The notes under the pieces are model-generated. The model did not search any database. It worked only from the letters and a program-made list of their open reading frames with translations, and was not told where the DNA came from. A program made the translations under genes and the position numbers. This document shows, in pieces, positions 10,501 to 19,373 of a stretch of DNA of 64,000 nucleotides. Source of the DNA: Ascoidea asiatica (Eukaryota > Ascomycota > Saccharomycetes > Ascoideales > Ascoideaceae); the NCBI GenBank assembly GCA_001600695.1, contig BCKQ01000002.1, positions 2,057,340 through 2,121,339 of the forward strand, written 5' to 3'. The first letter of the stretch is position 1; each line of letters starts with the position of its first letter.

Positions 10501-13500
10501 TTGGGGTGTTAATTTACCAGCTCATACTGTTATAATAAAAGGCACTGAAATATATTCTCCTCCTAAAGGTTCATGGACACAAATATCTCCCCAAGATATA
10601 TTGCAAATGTTAGGAAGAGCAGGAAGACCTAGATATGACAAAAACGGAGAAGGTATAATTATTACTACTCAAAATGAAGTTCAGTACTATTTGGCTATTC
10701 TTAATCAGCAGTTACCTATAGAATCTCAATTAATGAGTAAATTAACAGATAATTTAAATGCTGAAATTGTTCTTAACTCAGTCAAATCCCTTGATGAAGG
10801 AATAGAATGGTTAGGTTATACTTATCTATATGTTCGAATGCTAAATTCCCCCAAACTTTATCACGTTGGTGCTGATTACAAAAAAGATTCCGAGCTACTT
10901 CAAAAAAGAGCTGATTTGATACATTCTGCGTTTACAATTTTAGCCAATAATCAACTTATAATATATAACACAGATTCCAAAACTGTTCAGCCGACTGAAT
11001 TGGGTAAAATTGCTTCATATTATTATATAACAAGTGAGTCAATGTCAATATACAATCATCAATTGAAGCCATATCAGAGTCCAATAGAATTGTTGAGGAT
11101 TTTTTCCATGTCTACTGAGTTCAATTATATTCCTGTTCGACAAGAAGAGAAGTTTGAAGTTAAGAAATTACTTGAAAAATCCCCCATCCCAATTAGAGAA
11201 ACAGCAGATGACCCTCTAGCCAAAATAAACGTTCTTTTACAGGCTTATATTTCAAGACTTAAACTAGAAGGCTTTGCTTTAATGGCAGACATGATATTCA
11301 TCACCCAATCTGGAGGTAGGTTGATGAGAGCAATTTTTGAGATTTGCTTAAAAAAACAATGGGCAAATTTATCAAGAATAACTTTAGAGTTTTGTAAGAT
11401 GATTGACCATAGAATATGGCTATCAAACTCACCTTTTAGACAATTTCCTAATTGTCCTCTTGAAATAATTAAAAAGACAGAAAGCTCATTAATGCCTTGG
11501 AGTGATTATTTTACTCTTGACAACGCAGAAGAAATGGGCCAAGCAATTAGATCCGAAAAGTATGGTAGAACAGCTTTCGATTTACTTCATAAATTTCCAA
11601 GAATGGATATCAAATGCAATGTTTTACCTATAACTCCAAGTTTGATAAAACTCGAATTAACAATCACACCTCAATGGACATGGGATTACTCTATTCACAG
11701 AGGGTCGGAATCTTTCATACTTTTAGTGGAAGATTGCAATGGTGAAAAAATATTGTATGATGATGTATTTATTGTTAGACAAAAATTTATCAATCAAGAG
11801 CATTATGTCGATTGCACTGTGTCGTTGCCTGTTGATATACTTCCTCCAAATTATTTTGTTTCATTGATTTCTAATAGATGGCTAAATTGTGAAACTAGAA
11901 TTCCTGTTATTCTTATGAACATGCTAGTACCAAAGAAATTTCCTGTCCCGACTAATCTTTTAGACTTGCAGCCACTATCTACATCCCAATTAGGTATACC
12001 TGAGTTCAAAAATCATTTCTCATTCTCATTATTTAATAAATTTCAAACTCAAGTTTTTCCGTCATTGTACAATAGTTCTGAAAATATTTTTATTGGATCT
12101 TCAAAGGGATCAGGCAAAACTGTATGTGCCGAAGTTGCTTTATTTCAGCATTGGAGAGAAGAGGGCGGAAGAGCAGTTTATATTAACCCAAGCGAAGAAG
12201 ATATTGAAATTCTTTATAAAAGATGGGCTAAAAGCTTTAAAAATATTGCCGGAGGAAAAATTGTTGGAATTTTAACTGGTGAATTAGCTAATGATTTAAG
12301 AGTACTTGCACAAAGTCATTTAATTCTCTGTACGCCTGAAAATTTTGATTTAATTTCACGTCGTTGGAGGCAGAGAAAAAATATTCGTAGTATTTCATTA
12401 ATTATAGCAGATGATTGTCATTTAATTGCCGAGGCTTATAAAGGATCGATTTATGAAATAATTCTTTCTAGAATGAGATTTATATCGTCTCAAGTGGATG
12501 AGTGTAAATATAGATTGGTTGCATTAGGTTCACCAATTGCAAATAGTAAAGATTTTTGTCAATGGTTGAATATTACGAATAATAATATATTTTGTTTTAA
12601 ACCGGCAGAAAGATTTAAACCCGTTGAAATTCATTTAAAATCATTCAATATTTTGCATAATCCTTCAATGATTTTAATGATGGTTAAATCAGCATTTGAA
12701 TTTATTAAAAATGAGGGAAAACAAAGTTTAATTTTTTTGCCTACAAGAAAGCAATGTGTTGATTTATCATTTGAAATTATTAAATTATCAAGGAGTATTG
12801 AATCAAAAATTTTGAAAAAAGAACCAAATGACAATAAAATTAAATTAATCAATGAAATTAACGATTTTACATTAAAAGAATGTTTAAATAATCAAATTGG
12901 CTTTTTTTATAAAAATATGGATAAAAATGATAGAATTATAGTTGAAAAATTGTATGAATTGAAATTTATTGAAGTTTTATTATGTAGTAAAGATACATCA
13001 AGTTTTTGTCCAAAGGGAGATATAATTGTTATTTTGAGTACACAAATTTATAATGGATATGAACATAGATATATTGATTATGAAATGTTTGAAATTTTGG
13101 AAATGATCGGAAATAGAAATAATGAATTAAAAGGTAATTGTAAAATATTAATATTAACAAATTCTAAGAAAAAAGAATATTATAAAAGATTTTTGAATTC
13201 TTCAGTTCCTATAGAAAGTGAATTAATTAAAAATATACATAATTTATTTATGAATGAAGTTAGTTTGGGAATAATTCAAAATAGGCAAAATTGTATTGAT
13301 TGGATAACATATACATTCTTTTATAAAAGATTACAAAACAATCCAACATATTATAAGGTGAAAGATATTTCAAATTTAGGATTATCTGAATTTTTATCAG
13401 AATTAGTTGAAGATACATTGAATGATTTAAAGAATGGTAAATTAATAGAAATTGAAGAGAAAGAGAATGAAGAAGAAGATAGCGAAGAGGAAGAAGAAGA

Positions 13501-14659
13501 AGCAGAAGAAGTTATAAAGCCATTGAATGGATGTATGATTGCAGCATATCATAATATTTCATTTAAATCAATGGAAATATTAATTAATTTATTAAATGAT
13601 AAAATAAATTTTCGAAGATTATTGGAAATCATTTCAATTTCAATAGAAATTGAATTAAAAGAAGAAATCAATTTACGAAATCATGAAGAAGATATATTAA
13701 ATAAAATTAATAATCGAATCAGATATAAATATAATTCAGGACATAAAATTGATTTGAAATTTAAGATATTTATATTATTACAAAGTCATTTTATGAGAAT
13801 TAATCTACCACCAGATTTAAATGCAGATTTAATACTAATTTTGAAGAAAATAATTAAATTAATTAATTGTTTAATTGATTTAAGCTCAAGTAATGGATAC
13901 ATAATTACATTAAATGGAATATATTTAAGTCAAATGATCATTCAAGGATTATGGAAAGATGATAATCCATTAAAACAAATACCATATACTGATAATGATT
14001 TTATTAAAAGATGCGAAGATTATAATAAGGAAATTGAAAATAAGGATAGCAAAATGAAAGAAGATGATGGAGAAGAAGAGGGAGAAGAAGATGATGATGA
14101 TGATGAAATAAATGGAAAAATTGAAACTGTCGAGGATTTTATTGATATTGAAGATGATGAATTAAAAGTTAAATTATTGAAATTATCAAATAAAGAAGAA
14201 TTAAGTAAAGCTGTTGAATTTTTAAATAAATATCCAGTTATTGAATTATCATATAATTTGAATAAGAATGAATTTAAGAAAGATGAAACGATAGAAATTG
14301 AAATAAATTTAACCAGAGATGAAGATATTGAAGATATGGAAGATCTCAAAATAAATTGTCCATATTATCCATTTGATAAAATTGAAAGCTGGTTTATAAT
14401 TATTGGTAGTGAAGATAAAAAGAATAGACATTTGTATGCATTTAAAAAGGTTAACTTAATCAAAGAAGAAACTAAAGTTAACATGGAATTTTCTGTACCT
14501 GAAGAAGGGGAAATTGAATTAAAGATTTGGTGTTTATGTGACTCGTATGTTGATGCAGAAGTTGAGGAAACTTTCAAGGTTAATATTGAAGAAAACGAAG
14601 ATCAAGAATTGGAACAGGAAGAACATGAAGCCAGATCAGATTCAAAAGAAGCAGATTGA
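7595..14659 (+). CDS. BRR2: U5 snRNP RNA helicase Brr2
   Basis: A 2354-aa Ski2-like helicase with two cassettes. The N-terminal 600 residues include long acidic stretches and the PLUG-like lead-in. Cassette 1 is canonical: APTGGGKT at about residues 648-655, DEIH at about 762, the SAT motif in GLSATLPNY, and QMLGRAGRPRYD. It is followed by winged-helix and Sec63-type sequence (GRIASYYYI-like ELGKIASYYYITSESM). Cassette 2 keeps a Walker A (GSSKGSGKT, about 1501) but has DDCH in place of DExH and is strongly eroded afterwards, as expected for the pseudo-enzyme cassette. It contains an acidic insertion at about 1955-1975 and ends in a second Sec63-like module. Brr2 unwinds U4/U6 to activate the spliceosome. 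The protein is longer than the roughly 2160-aa S. cerevisiae protein, mainly through acidic or Asn-rich insertions. Confidence 0.97.
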   Translation: MSNQNQNNHNNNDNLHSYKYDEMANKVLKSDRRFLSKQIEEDIINSTPTSLSGKIKLSEMGSSLKNRDSSNSKDENLDLINEKKLAKLQYDKKLKKLESLKHGDRNGNNGENGPKNSNLLNVNSNGTLLDKDIEGLIYYPKSSKTIEIFEQFITKISTLLNNDYSHDILRSASDSLLLTLKNENLTDNQKQKTCEETINEKISTNRFHEILMLSKELTDFDYDYENENENDQDENEDQSDNNIKNIEDNDVNMDSLNSENESEEIVPVLFDDDENDDEDDEDEEMENIAASEDSSLESEDEQIPDSINDKFQDKNENSDELIQNKDEEIIYSSNSKNISNEDFVNENKKEKTKNSISLLKEHTLDNYKSFSKDNIKNKNFIPIYEIDISWLKKEIKKLPDFIDSTNESDIKKLSENVFDLLSNFNEITDRNLENELMDIFKYKESNFEFIGKLCENRYKIVYKLRLLKADLDIDEKVRIFKKMNDLKLFDLINEVKEENDKLSTGIDVSLADDNNMDNQSSIQNDSKLVSDFLENNTNNVIRSLTIQREPKIIDINNLTFDQGSHLMTTSKVILPEGSFKKTKKSYEEIHIPPPVSNFNKSRSSLIPITALPDWARITFPSSETTNLNIIQSTVYPKAFQSNENLLLCAPTGGGKTNVAMLSILKTIENFRNEENNQIDKNAFKMIYIAPLKALVQEQVREFSRRLAPLDLKVSELTGDSSLTKQQISETQLIITTPEKWDVITRKNSDLSYTNIVRLVIIDEIHLLHDERGPVLESIIARTIRQSEELYKEADEEDLKIRLVGLSATLPNYKDVAQHLKVKSSSIFYFDASYRPCPLAQQFIGITEKKAIKRVSAMNEACFDKVLENLGKNQVIVFVHSRKDTAKTAKFIRDRLLEEEKLNIMLKSDLGSREILKQESRNRQSLDLKDLLPTGFGIHHAGLSRDDRSVTEDLFAQGYIQVLVSTATLAWGVNLPAHTVIIKGTEIYSPPKGSWTQISPQDILQMLGRAGRPRYDKNGEGIIITTQNEVQYYLAILNQQLPIESQLMSKLTDNLNAEIVLNSVKSLDEGIEWLGYTYLYVRMLNSPKLYHVGADYKKDSELLQKRADLIHSAFTILANNQLIIYNTDSKTVQPTELGKIASYYYITSESMSIYNHQLKPYQSPIELLRIFSMSTEFNYIPVRQEEKFEVKKLLEKSPIPIRETADDPLAKINVLLQAYISRLKLEGFALMADMIFITQSGGRLMRAIFEICLKKQWANLSRITLEFCKMIDHRIWLSNSPFRQFPNCPLEIIKKTESSLMPWSDYFTLDNAEEMGQAIRSEKYGRTAFDLLHKFPRMDIKCNVLPITPSLIKLELTITPQWTWDYSIHRGSESFILLVEDCNGEKILYDDVFIVRQKFINQEHYVDCTVSLPVDILPPNYFVSLISNRWLNCETRIPVILMNMLVPKKFPVPTNLLDLQPLSTSQLGIPEFKNHFSFSLFNKFQTQVFPSLYNSSENIFIGSSKGSGKTVCAEVALFQHWREEGGRAVYINPSEEDIEILYKRWAKSFKNIAGGKIVGILTGELANDLRVLAQSHLILCTPENFDLISRRWRQRKNIRSISLIIADDCHLIAEAYKGSIYEIILSRMRFISSQVDECKYRLVALGSPIANSKDFCQWLNITNNNIFCFKPAERFKPVEIHLKSFNILHNPSMILMMVKSAFEFIKNEGKQSLIFLPTRKQCVDLSFEIIKLSRSIESKILKKEPNDNKIKLINEINDFTLKECLNNQIGFFYKNMDKNDRIIVEKLYELKFIEVLLCSKDTSSFCPKGDIIVILSTQIYNGYEHRYIDYEMFEILEMIGNRNNELKGNCKILILTNSKKKEYYKRFLNSSVPIESELIKNIHNLFMNEVSLGIIQNRQNCIDWITYTFFYKRLQNNPTYYKVKDISNLGLSEFLSELVEDTLNDLKNGKLIEIEEKENEEEDSEEEEEEAEEVIKPLNGCMIAAYHNISFKSMEILINLLNDKINFRRLLEIISISIEIELKEEINLRNHEEDILNKINNRIRYKYNSGHKIDLKFKIFILLQSHFMRINLPPDLNADLILILKKIIKLINCLIDLSSSNGYIITLNGIYLSQMIIQGLWKDDNPLKQIPYTDNDFIKRCEDYNKEIENKDSKMKEDDGEEEGEEDDDDDEINGKIETVEDFIDIEDDELKVKLLKLSNKEELSKAVEFLNKYPVIELSYNLNKNEFKKDETIEIEINLTRDEDIEDMEDLKINCPYYPFDKIESWFIIIGSEDKKNRHLYAFKKVNLIKEETKVNMEFSVPEEGEIELKIWCLCDSYVDAEVEETFKVNIEENEDQELEQEEHEARSDSKEAD

Positions 14660-15446
14660 AACAGGGATTGGAAACTAAAATATTTCAGAAATAGGGTCAA
14701 AATTATTGCTTGATTACCATGATTCTGTTGTTATATTACTGTAATATTATTATGTTGTTGTTATGTTATTATCAAGTCGTATACCCTTTTGTAGCTGATG
14801 TAATATTGCCTTACGTCAGATAAACACAACACCCACGTTTCTGGCCTCATTCGGGCCTCAGACATTTTTCTCTTTCCGCAACTCGAAAACATCGAGAAAA
14901 CGAGCACAGAAGAAGAAAGAACAAAGGGAACAAAAAAGACAAAGACTCAGGAATTCCAAGAAATAAAGGAAAATAAAAAGAAAGGAAAAAAAAGAACCCC
15001 TTTAAGTATTTGACGTGTGTAAAGGGATATCTCAAGAATAAAACAAGACCATTGATTTTAGACAATGTCAGATGAATAGCTACTCGATATTGGTAGTATA
15101 CTTGTCAATGTTGCACTTTAAGTTTTTTGTTTGAATGAATTCTCATCAATTGAAGTTACCTGGATCAAGCTGTAAAATATATACTTGACATAAAAAGTGT
15201 CTGTATCTGCAATTTGATATGTTTTGTTCAGATAAATCACACAATGATCATTTGAAGTTCACTGGAGACTACTTGAGATTACACTTATCCTTAGATAATG
15301 GGCTGGTTTAAACAGCTAGTACTTTCAAAGCTTTATTTGACTGACAATATTTTAACTGGCTATTATACTTATCTATATTCAAATCGGGTCTGGAGGGAGG
15401 CATTCGGAACTAGCCTTTTTCATAAAAATCCACAATTTTTGAGGAG

Positions 15447-15464
15447 TATAAAAGTATATAAAGG
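15447..15464 (+). promoter_or_regulatory. TATA element of the alcohol dehydrogenase gene
   Basis: TATAAAAG is directly followed by TATATAAAGG, about 215-230 bp upstream of the ATG at 15678. This strong TATA suggests regulated, potentially high expression. Position and sequence are the only evidence. Confidence 0.55.
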
Positions 15465-15550
15465 ACCAAAATAGTTCTCACTTATATTTCATAACATTAC
15501 CATTCTATTTATTATTCGATATAAATATATCTTTTTTATTCAATTATTTA

Positions 15551-15606
15551 TTCAATTATTTATTTCACTTATTTCTTCAATTATTTATTTCACTTATTTC
15601 TTCAAA
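15551..15606 (+). repeat. Direct repeat in the ADH leader
   Basis: Two nearly identical copies of about 28 bp, made of ATTTATT and ATTTCTTCAA blocks, lie between the TATA element and the start codon. They would fall in the 5' untranslated region if transcription starts near 15490. Confidence 0.5.
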
Positions 15607-15677
15607 TCCTTTAATTATAGTTTCCTCAACCAATTTCAATATATACTAATTAACAACACTATTATCAATTTTTAAAA

Positions 15678-16724
15678 ATGTCAATTCCAACAACTCAAAA
15701 GGCATTTATTTTCAATCATAAAACTCAAAAATTAGAACTAGTCAATGATTATCCTGTTAAAAAATTAAAATCAAATCAAGCTTTACTAAAAGTAAAAGCT
15801 GTTGGTTTATGTCATTCAGATTTAAGTATCTTACATGGTATAACTTCTCCTTTTAAAGATTCTTTTATTATGGGTCATGAAATTTGTGGTCAATTAATTG
15901 AAATTAATTCTGATGATTCTTCTGGTTATTCTTCAGATTATTTCAAAATCAATTCTTTATATACCGTTCAAGGTGTAAATCCTTGTAGAAATTGTACTAA
16001 TTGTTTGAAAGGTTTTGAATCTACTTGTATTGGTAATAATGGAATATACTATGGAATTGGTAGAGATGGTGGTTATGGACAATATCTTTCCGTCGATTTG
16101 AAACATCTTGTAAAAGTACCTGATTCTTTAAGTAATAAACCTGCAGTTTGCTCAATTGCAACTGATGCTGTATTAACACCATATCACGCTTTAAAAAAAA
16201 TTAAGAATTTAAATAATTTACATAAAATTTTAATTATTGGTCTTGGTGGTTTGGGTTTAAATGCAGTTCAATTAGCTAAAGCATTAGGTGCTTATGTTAT
16301 ATGTACAGATTTCAAACCATCTCAAAGAGAAAAAGCTAAAGAATTTGGTGCTGATGAAGTTTATGAATCTTTACCAGAAACTCCATTGAATGTAGATTCT
16401 GTAATGGATTTTGTTTCAATTACACCTACTGTTTCAACTGGTATTTTTCATTTAAAATCTCAAGGTCAATTAATGTTAGTTGGTATTAGTCCTAGTGGAT
16501 TTTCATTATCAATTAAAGAAACTAGTCAAATTTTATCAAAAGAATTATCTTTACAATCTTCTCTTTGGGGTTCAAAACAAGATCAAATTGAATGTTTAGA
16601 TTTAATTGCAAATGATAAAATTCATCCCCAATTTAAAATTTACTCATTATTTGATGATCTATTAACTCAAATGGATGAGATGAGTAAAGGTAAAATGGTA
16701 GATAGAGCTGTTTTCATTCCATAA
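15678..16724 (+). CDS. Zinc-dependent alcohol dehydrogenase (MDR superfamily)
   Basis: A 348-aa medium-chain dehydrogenase. Catalytic-zinc ligands are visible in GLCHSDL (Cys about residue 44) and MGHE (His and Glu about 66-67). The structural-zinc set C-x2-C-x2-C-x7-C lies in NPCRNCTNCLKGFESTC (about 102-116). The Rossmann glycine motif is IGLGGLGLNAVQ (about 187), with an acidic residue after the second beta strand (CTDFK) that favours NAD(H) over NADP(H). It is an oxidoreductase of primary or secondary alcohols; the substrate cannot be named. It does not look like the classical fermentative ADH1 type and resembles the broader ADHP/bacterial-like group. It converges with SNX4, leaving about 120 bp between stop codons. 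Confidence 0.88.
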   Translation: MSIPTTQKAFIFNHKTQKLELVNDYPVKKLKSNQALLKVKAVGLCHSDLSILHGITSPFKDSFIMGHEICGQLIEINSDDSSGYSSDYFKINSLYTVQGVNPCRNCTNCLKGFESTCIGNNGIYYGIGRDGGYGQYLSVDLKHLVKVPDSLSNKPAVCSIATDAVLTPYHALKKIKNLNNLHKILIIGLGGLGLNAVQLAKALGAYVICTDFKPSQREKAKEFGADEVYESLPETPLNVDSVMDFVSITPTVSTGIFHLKSQGQLMLVGISPSGFSLSIKETSQILSKELSLQSSLWGSKQDQIECLDLIANDKIHPQFKIYSLFDDLLTQMDEMSKGKMVDRAVFIP

Positions 16725-16845
16725 ATTTGAAAGAATTTAAATTTTTCATATAAATTTTTTTTAAAACTTAATAAAGATTAATTAATTTATAATATTTTAT
16801 AAAAAGTAGTATATTGATTTATATTTAAGTTCATGAACAGATAAT

Positions 16846-18459
16846 TTAATATATATTATTACATCTAATTGTTGATACTTCTTTCTCTAAAGTTTTTTCA
16901 ACATCTTCCCAATTACAAATCATATCTTTATAAAAATTAATATAATTATCACTTAAATTAGTTAAATTATCTTTAATTTCATTATTTTTAATAACATCAA
17001 AGTACTGAACTTCATGTAAAATTTCATTTTCAAAAATTTCTGATATTTTTTTTGATTTTACAACTTCATTTTCTAAAATTTCAATTTTTGAGTTTAATTT
17101 GATTAATTTTTCTTTTTTTTGTATATTTGAATTAACACCTCTTAAGTCATCAATTTTTAAACTTAAAAAACTTGAAGTTGTACCTCCATTTAAAATTATA
17201 TTTCTATCATTTTTAGCTTTATTTAAATAATCATTTAAAGCTTCATAATCTAATTGTTTTTGTTCCTTTAATTTCATCATATTTTTAATTGCACTTACAT
17301 AATTCTCTAAATCTTTTAATGATGTGATATAATCATTATCTATATAATTTTTTAGTTTTGATAAACCTTGAGATAATTCTTCTAAACCTTTAGAAAATTT
17401 TGAATAACTTGTTTCTGAGATTATAGATTTATTTGATGTAAGGGTGGTATTAGTATTAGAATTAGAATTAGTTTTATTATTATTATTATTAATAGCAGTG
17501 GTATTAGTATTATTATCATTTGATGATAATATTGAATTAAAAGTTAAATCATTATCAATTTCTAATTCATTTAATCTTAAAATTTGTTTTGAAAAACTTA
17601 AGTAATTGGTGTCTAAATCATTCAACCTTTTGACATATTTTTGAAATACTTTATCAATTTTAATAACATTCTCATTCAATTTATTACATCTCTCATTTAT
17701 TTCTAAAATTTCTTTGTTTGGTTGTTGTTGAGGAGTTTTGAATGCATTCATAATCACATCAGATAATGAATCTACAACAGAAGAAGTAGTATTATTAACT
17801 ATAGATAAATTATTATTATTTGAACTTAAATTTGAAATATCTAAATCATTAATTGAATTATTTTTTAAATTTAAATTTCTTTTATATGAATTCCAATCTG
17901 GACTTTCTAGAAAAATATGATAGATTTTAGCTCTTTTTAAAACTGGATGAACTGAAATTCTTTTGAGAAATCTATTTAAAGAGTATGATCTTTTATTTGT
18001 GAAATCATAACCAAATCTATCACCTTTAATATATTCTAATCTTTTTTTATCAGGTAATGGAGGAATCACACTTGCAGGATAATCATTAATTAAACAATGA
18101 TATAAAAGATTAAAATCTGAGAATCTTCTTCTAACTTTTAAATTTTTTAATTGAAATACTGGATTATTGGTATGAGTGTCAATAAGATAAGATATAAAAG
18201 TATTTTGACCATCACTTTCCTTTTGAGGACTTGAGACTATTGAATTTATATAAAAAGATTCACTTTCCTCAAGATCTTCGATTTCTTCGGCAGCTGAAGT
18301 AATTGTAGTTAAACCATTTTTTTGATGAATTCTTTCAGGCTCTTTACCTTTTAAATTGCCTGATGTAGATTTAGTAGTGATTCCAGAATTAGTAGCAGAT
18401 ATTATATTGTCTGTTGTGCTGTCATTTCCTAAAGTTATTGAAGTAAATTCGTTAGCCAT
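16846..18459 (-). CDS. SNX4: Sorting nexin Snx4/Atg24
   Basis: Start chosen at the ATG at 18459 (MANEFTSI); 537 aa. The PX domain spans about residues 75-190, with KVRRRFSDF, the proline and basic signature IPPLPDKKRLEYIKGDRFG, and FLKRISVHPVL. These match the Snx4 subgroup and bind phosphatidylinositol 3-phosphate. The remainder (about 245-530) is helical BAR-like sequence, interrupted by an Asn/Thr-rich stretch at about 320-350. Snx4 forms heterodimers that retrieve SNAREs from endosomes and vacuole and support selective autophagy. It is longer than the S. cerevisiae protein (423 aa) mainly through the N-terminal tail and Asn-rich insertion. Confidence 0.92.
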   Translation of the reverse strand: MANEFTSITLGNDSTTDNIISATNSGITTKSTSGNLKGKEPERIHQKNGLTTITSAAEEIEDLEESESFYINSIVSSPQKESDGQNTFISYLIDTHTNNPVFQLKNLKVRRRFSDFNLLYHCLINDYPASVIPPLPDKKRLEYIKGDRFGYDFTNKRSYSLNRFLKRISVHPVLKRAKIYHIFLESPDWNSYKRNLNLKNNSINDLDISNLSSNNNNLSIVNNTTSSVVDSLSDVIMNAFKTPQQQPNKEILEINERCNKLNENVIKIDKVFQKYVKRLNDLDTNYLSFSKQILRLNELEIDNDLTFNSILSSNDNNTNTTAINNNNNKTNSNSNTNTTLTSNKSIISETSYSKFSKGLEELSQGLSKLKNYIDNDYITSLKDLENYVSAIKNMMKLKEQKQLDYEALNDYLNKAKNDRNIILNGGTTSSFLSLKIDDLRGVNSNIQKKEKLIKLNSKIEILENEVVKSKKISEIFENEILHEVQYFDVIKNNEIKDNLTNLSDNYINFYKDMICNWEDVEKTLEKEVSTIRCNNIY

Positions 18460-19373
18460 TCTGTACGACAAGATTTAATTGATTATTGTTTGAACAATTA
18501 TAGATTTGAACGTCAGATTTTTCAAATTATAGTATTATCTAAATGGATTTATTGAGATATATATATATAGATATATTCTTGTTATATAAATGAATTGCAA
18601 TTCCTTTAGCAATAACAATAATGTTTATTTTATTTTATTGATGTTTATTTTATTTTTTTGCCTGAGATAAGCTTCTTTATTAGAATTCAGTTTGTTAGAT
18701 CCTATTCCTTCTGGAATCAGCCACTAATAGAGCCTCTTTGCACTTTCCACTCTGCGGATAGTGACACTAATGTGGCGCTACATATGGCTTTTTATTTCTC
18801 ATTAACGCCACAGTTTCAACACGCAAATAGAAGCCACTCTGATGGTTCTTTGTGGTGCAATAAGAGTCCATATATTTGGGTGTTCTTTTTGTAATGGAAA
18901 CAGCGATTAACAGGGTAGAGAAAAAGCACAAGGTGAGCTACGATATCAAAAAAACCTATTAAAGTATTAGAAATAAAAAGTATTAAAAACATTAAAAGTA
19001 TTAAAAGTATTAAAAGTATTAAAAGTATAGGTATTAGAATTAAAAGAATTAAAAGAAATAAAAGTATTAAAAAAAGTATAAGTATTAAAAGTAAAATTAG
19101 AACGATAAGATAAAAACAAGCGAATCAAAAGCATAAGAACGAAACGAAGCATCAACAGATAGTATATAGTAAATACAACTAAGGTTAAAAACACAATTTC
19201 AAAAAAAAGGAAAAAAAAGCAAAACACAAATAAAAAAAATACTAGATTCATGAAATCTAAAATCAAATCATGGAAATTGTAGAAGACTTTTAAAAACAAA
19301 AAATAATATAATTCAGAGTAAGTTTCCATGATTTCAATATAAACACCTATGAGTAATAGATAGATAACTTTTA
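18460..19373. other. Intergenic, SNX4 promoter and GATA-gene 3' flank
   Basis: No gene recognised. A short open frame at 18658-18894 has no recognisable content and sits in a GC-richer patch (about 18700-18860). A 9-bp minisatellite lies at about 18971-19093. Confidence 0.6.
18971..19093. repeat. ATTAAAAGT minisatellite
   Basis: Tandem 9-bp units ATTAAAAGT are exact over 18991-19026, with degenerate 6-10-bp variants on both sides. An open frame on the reverse strand is a by-product of the repeat. Confidence 0.8.

Larger units (their letters stand above)
14660..15677. other. Intergenic, BRR2 3' flank and ADH promoter
   Basis: No gene seen. A somewhat GC-richer patch at about 14780-14900 is followed by AT-rich DNA, a TATA element at 15447, and a repetitive pyrimidine-rich leader before the dehydrogenase start. 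Confidence 0.6.

Noticed and set aside
18967-19329. 120-aa reverse frame with FNTFNTF repeats
   Set aside because: It is the translation of the ATTAAAAGT minisatellite and T-rich sequence.
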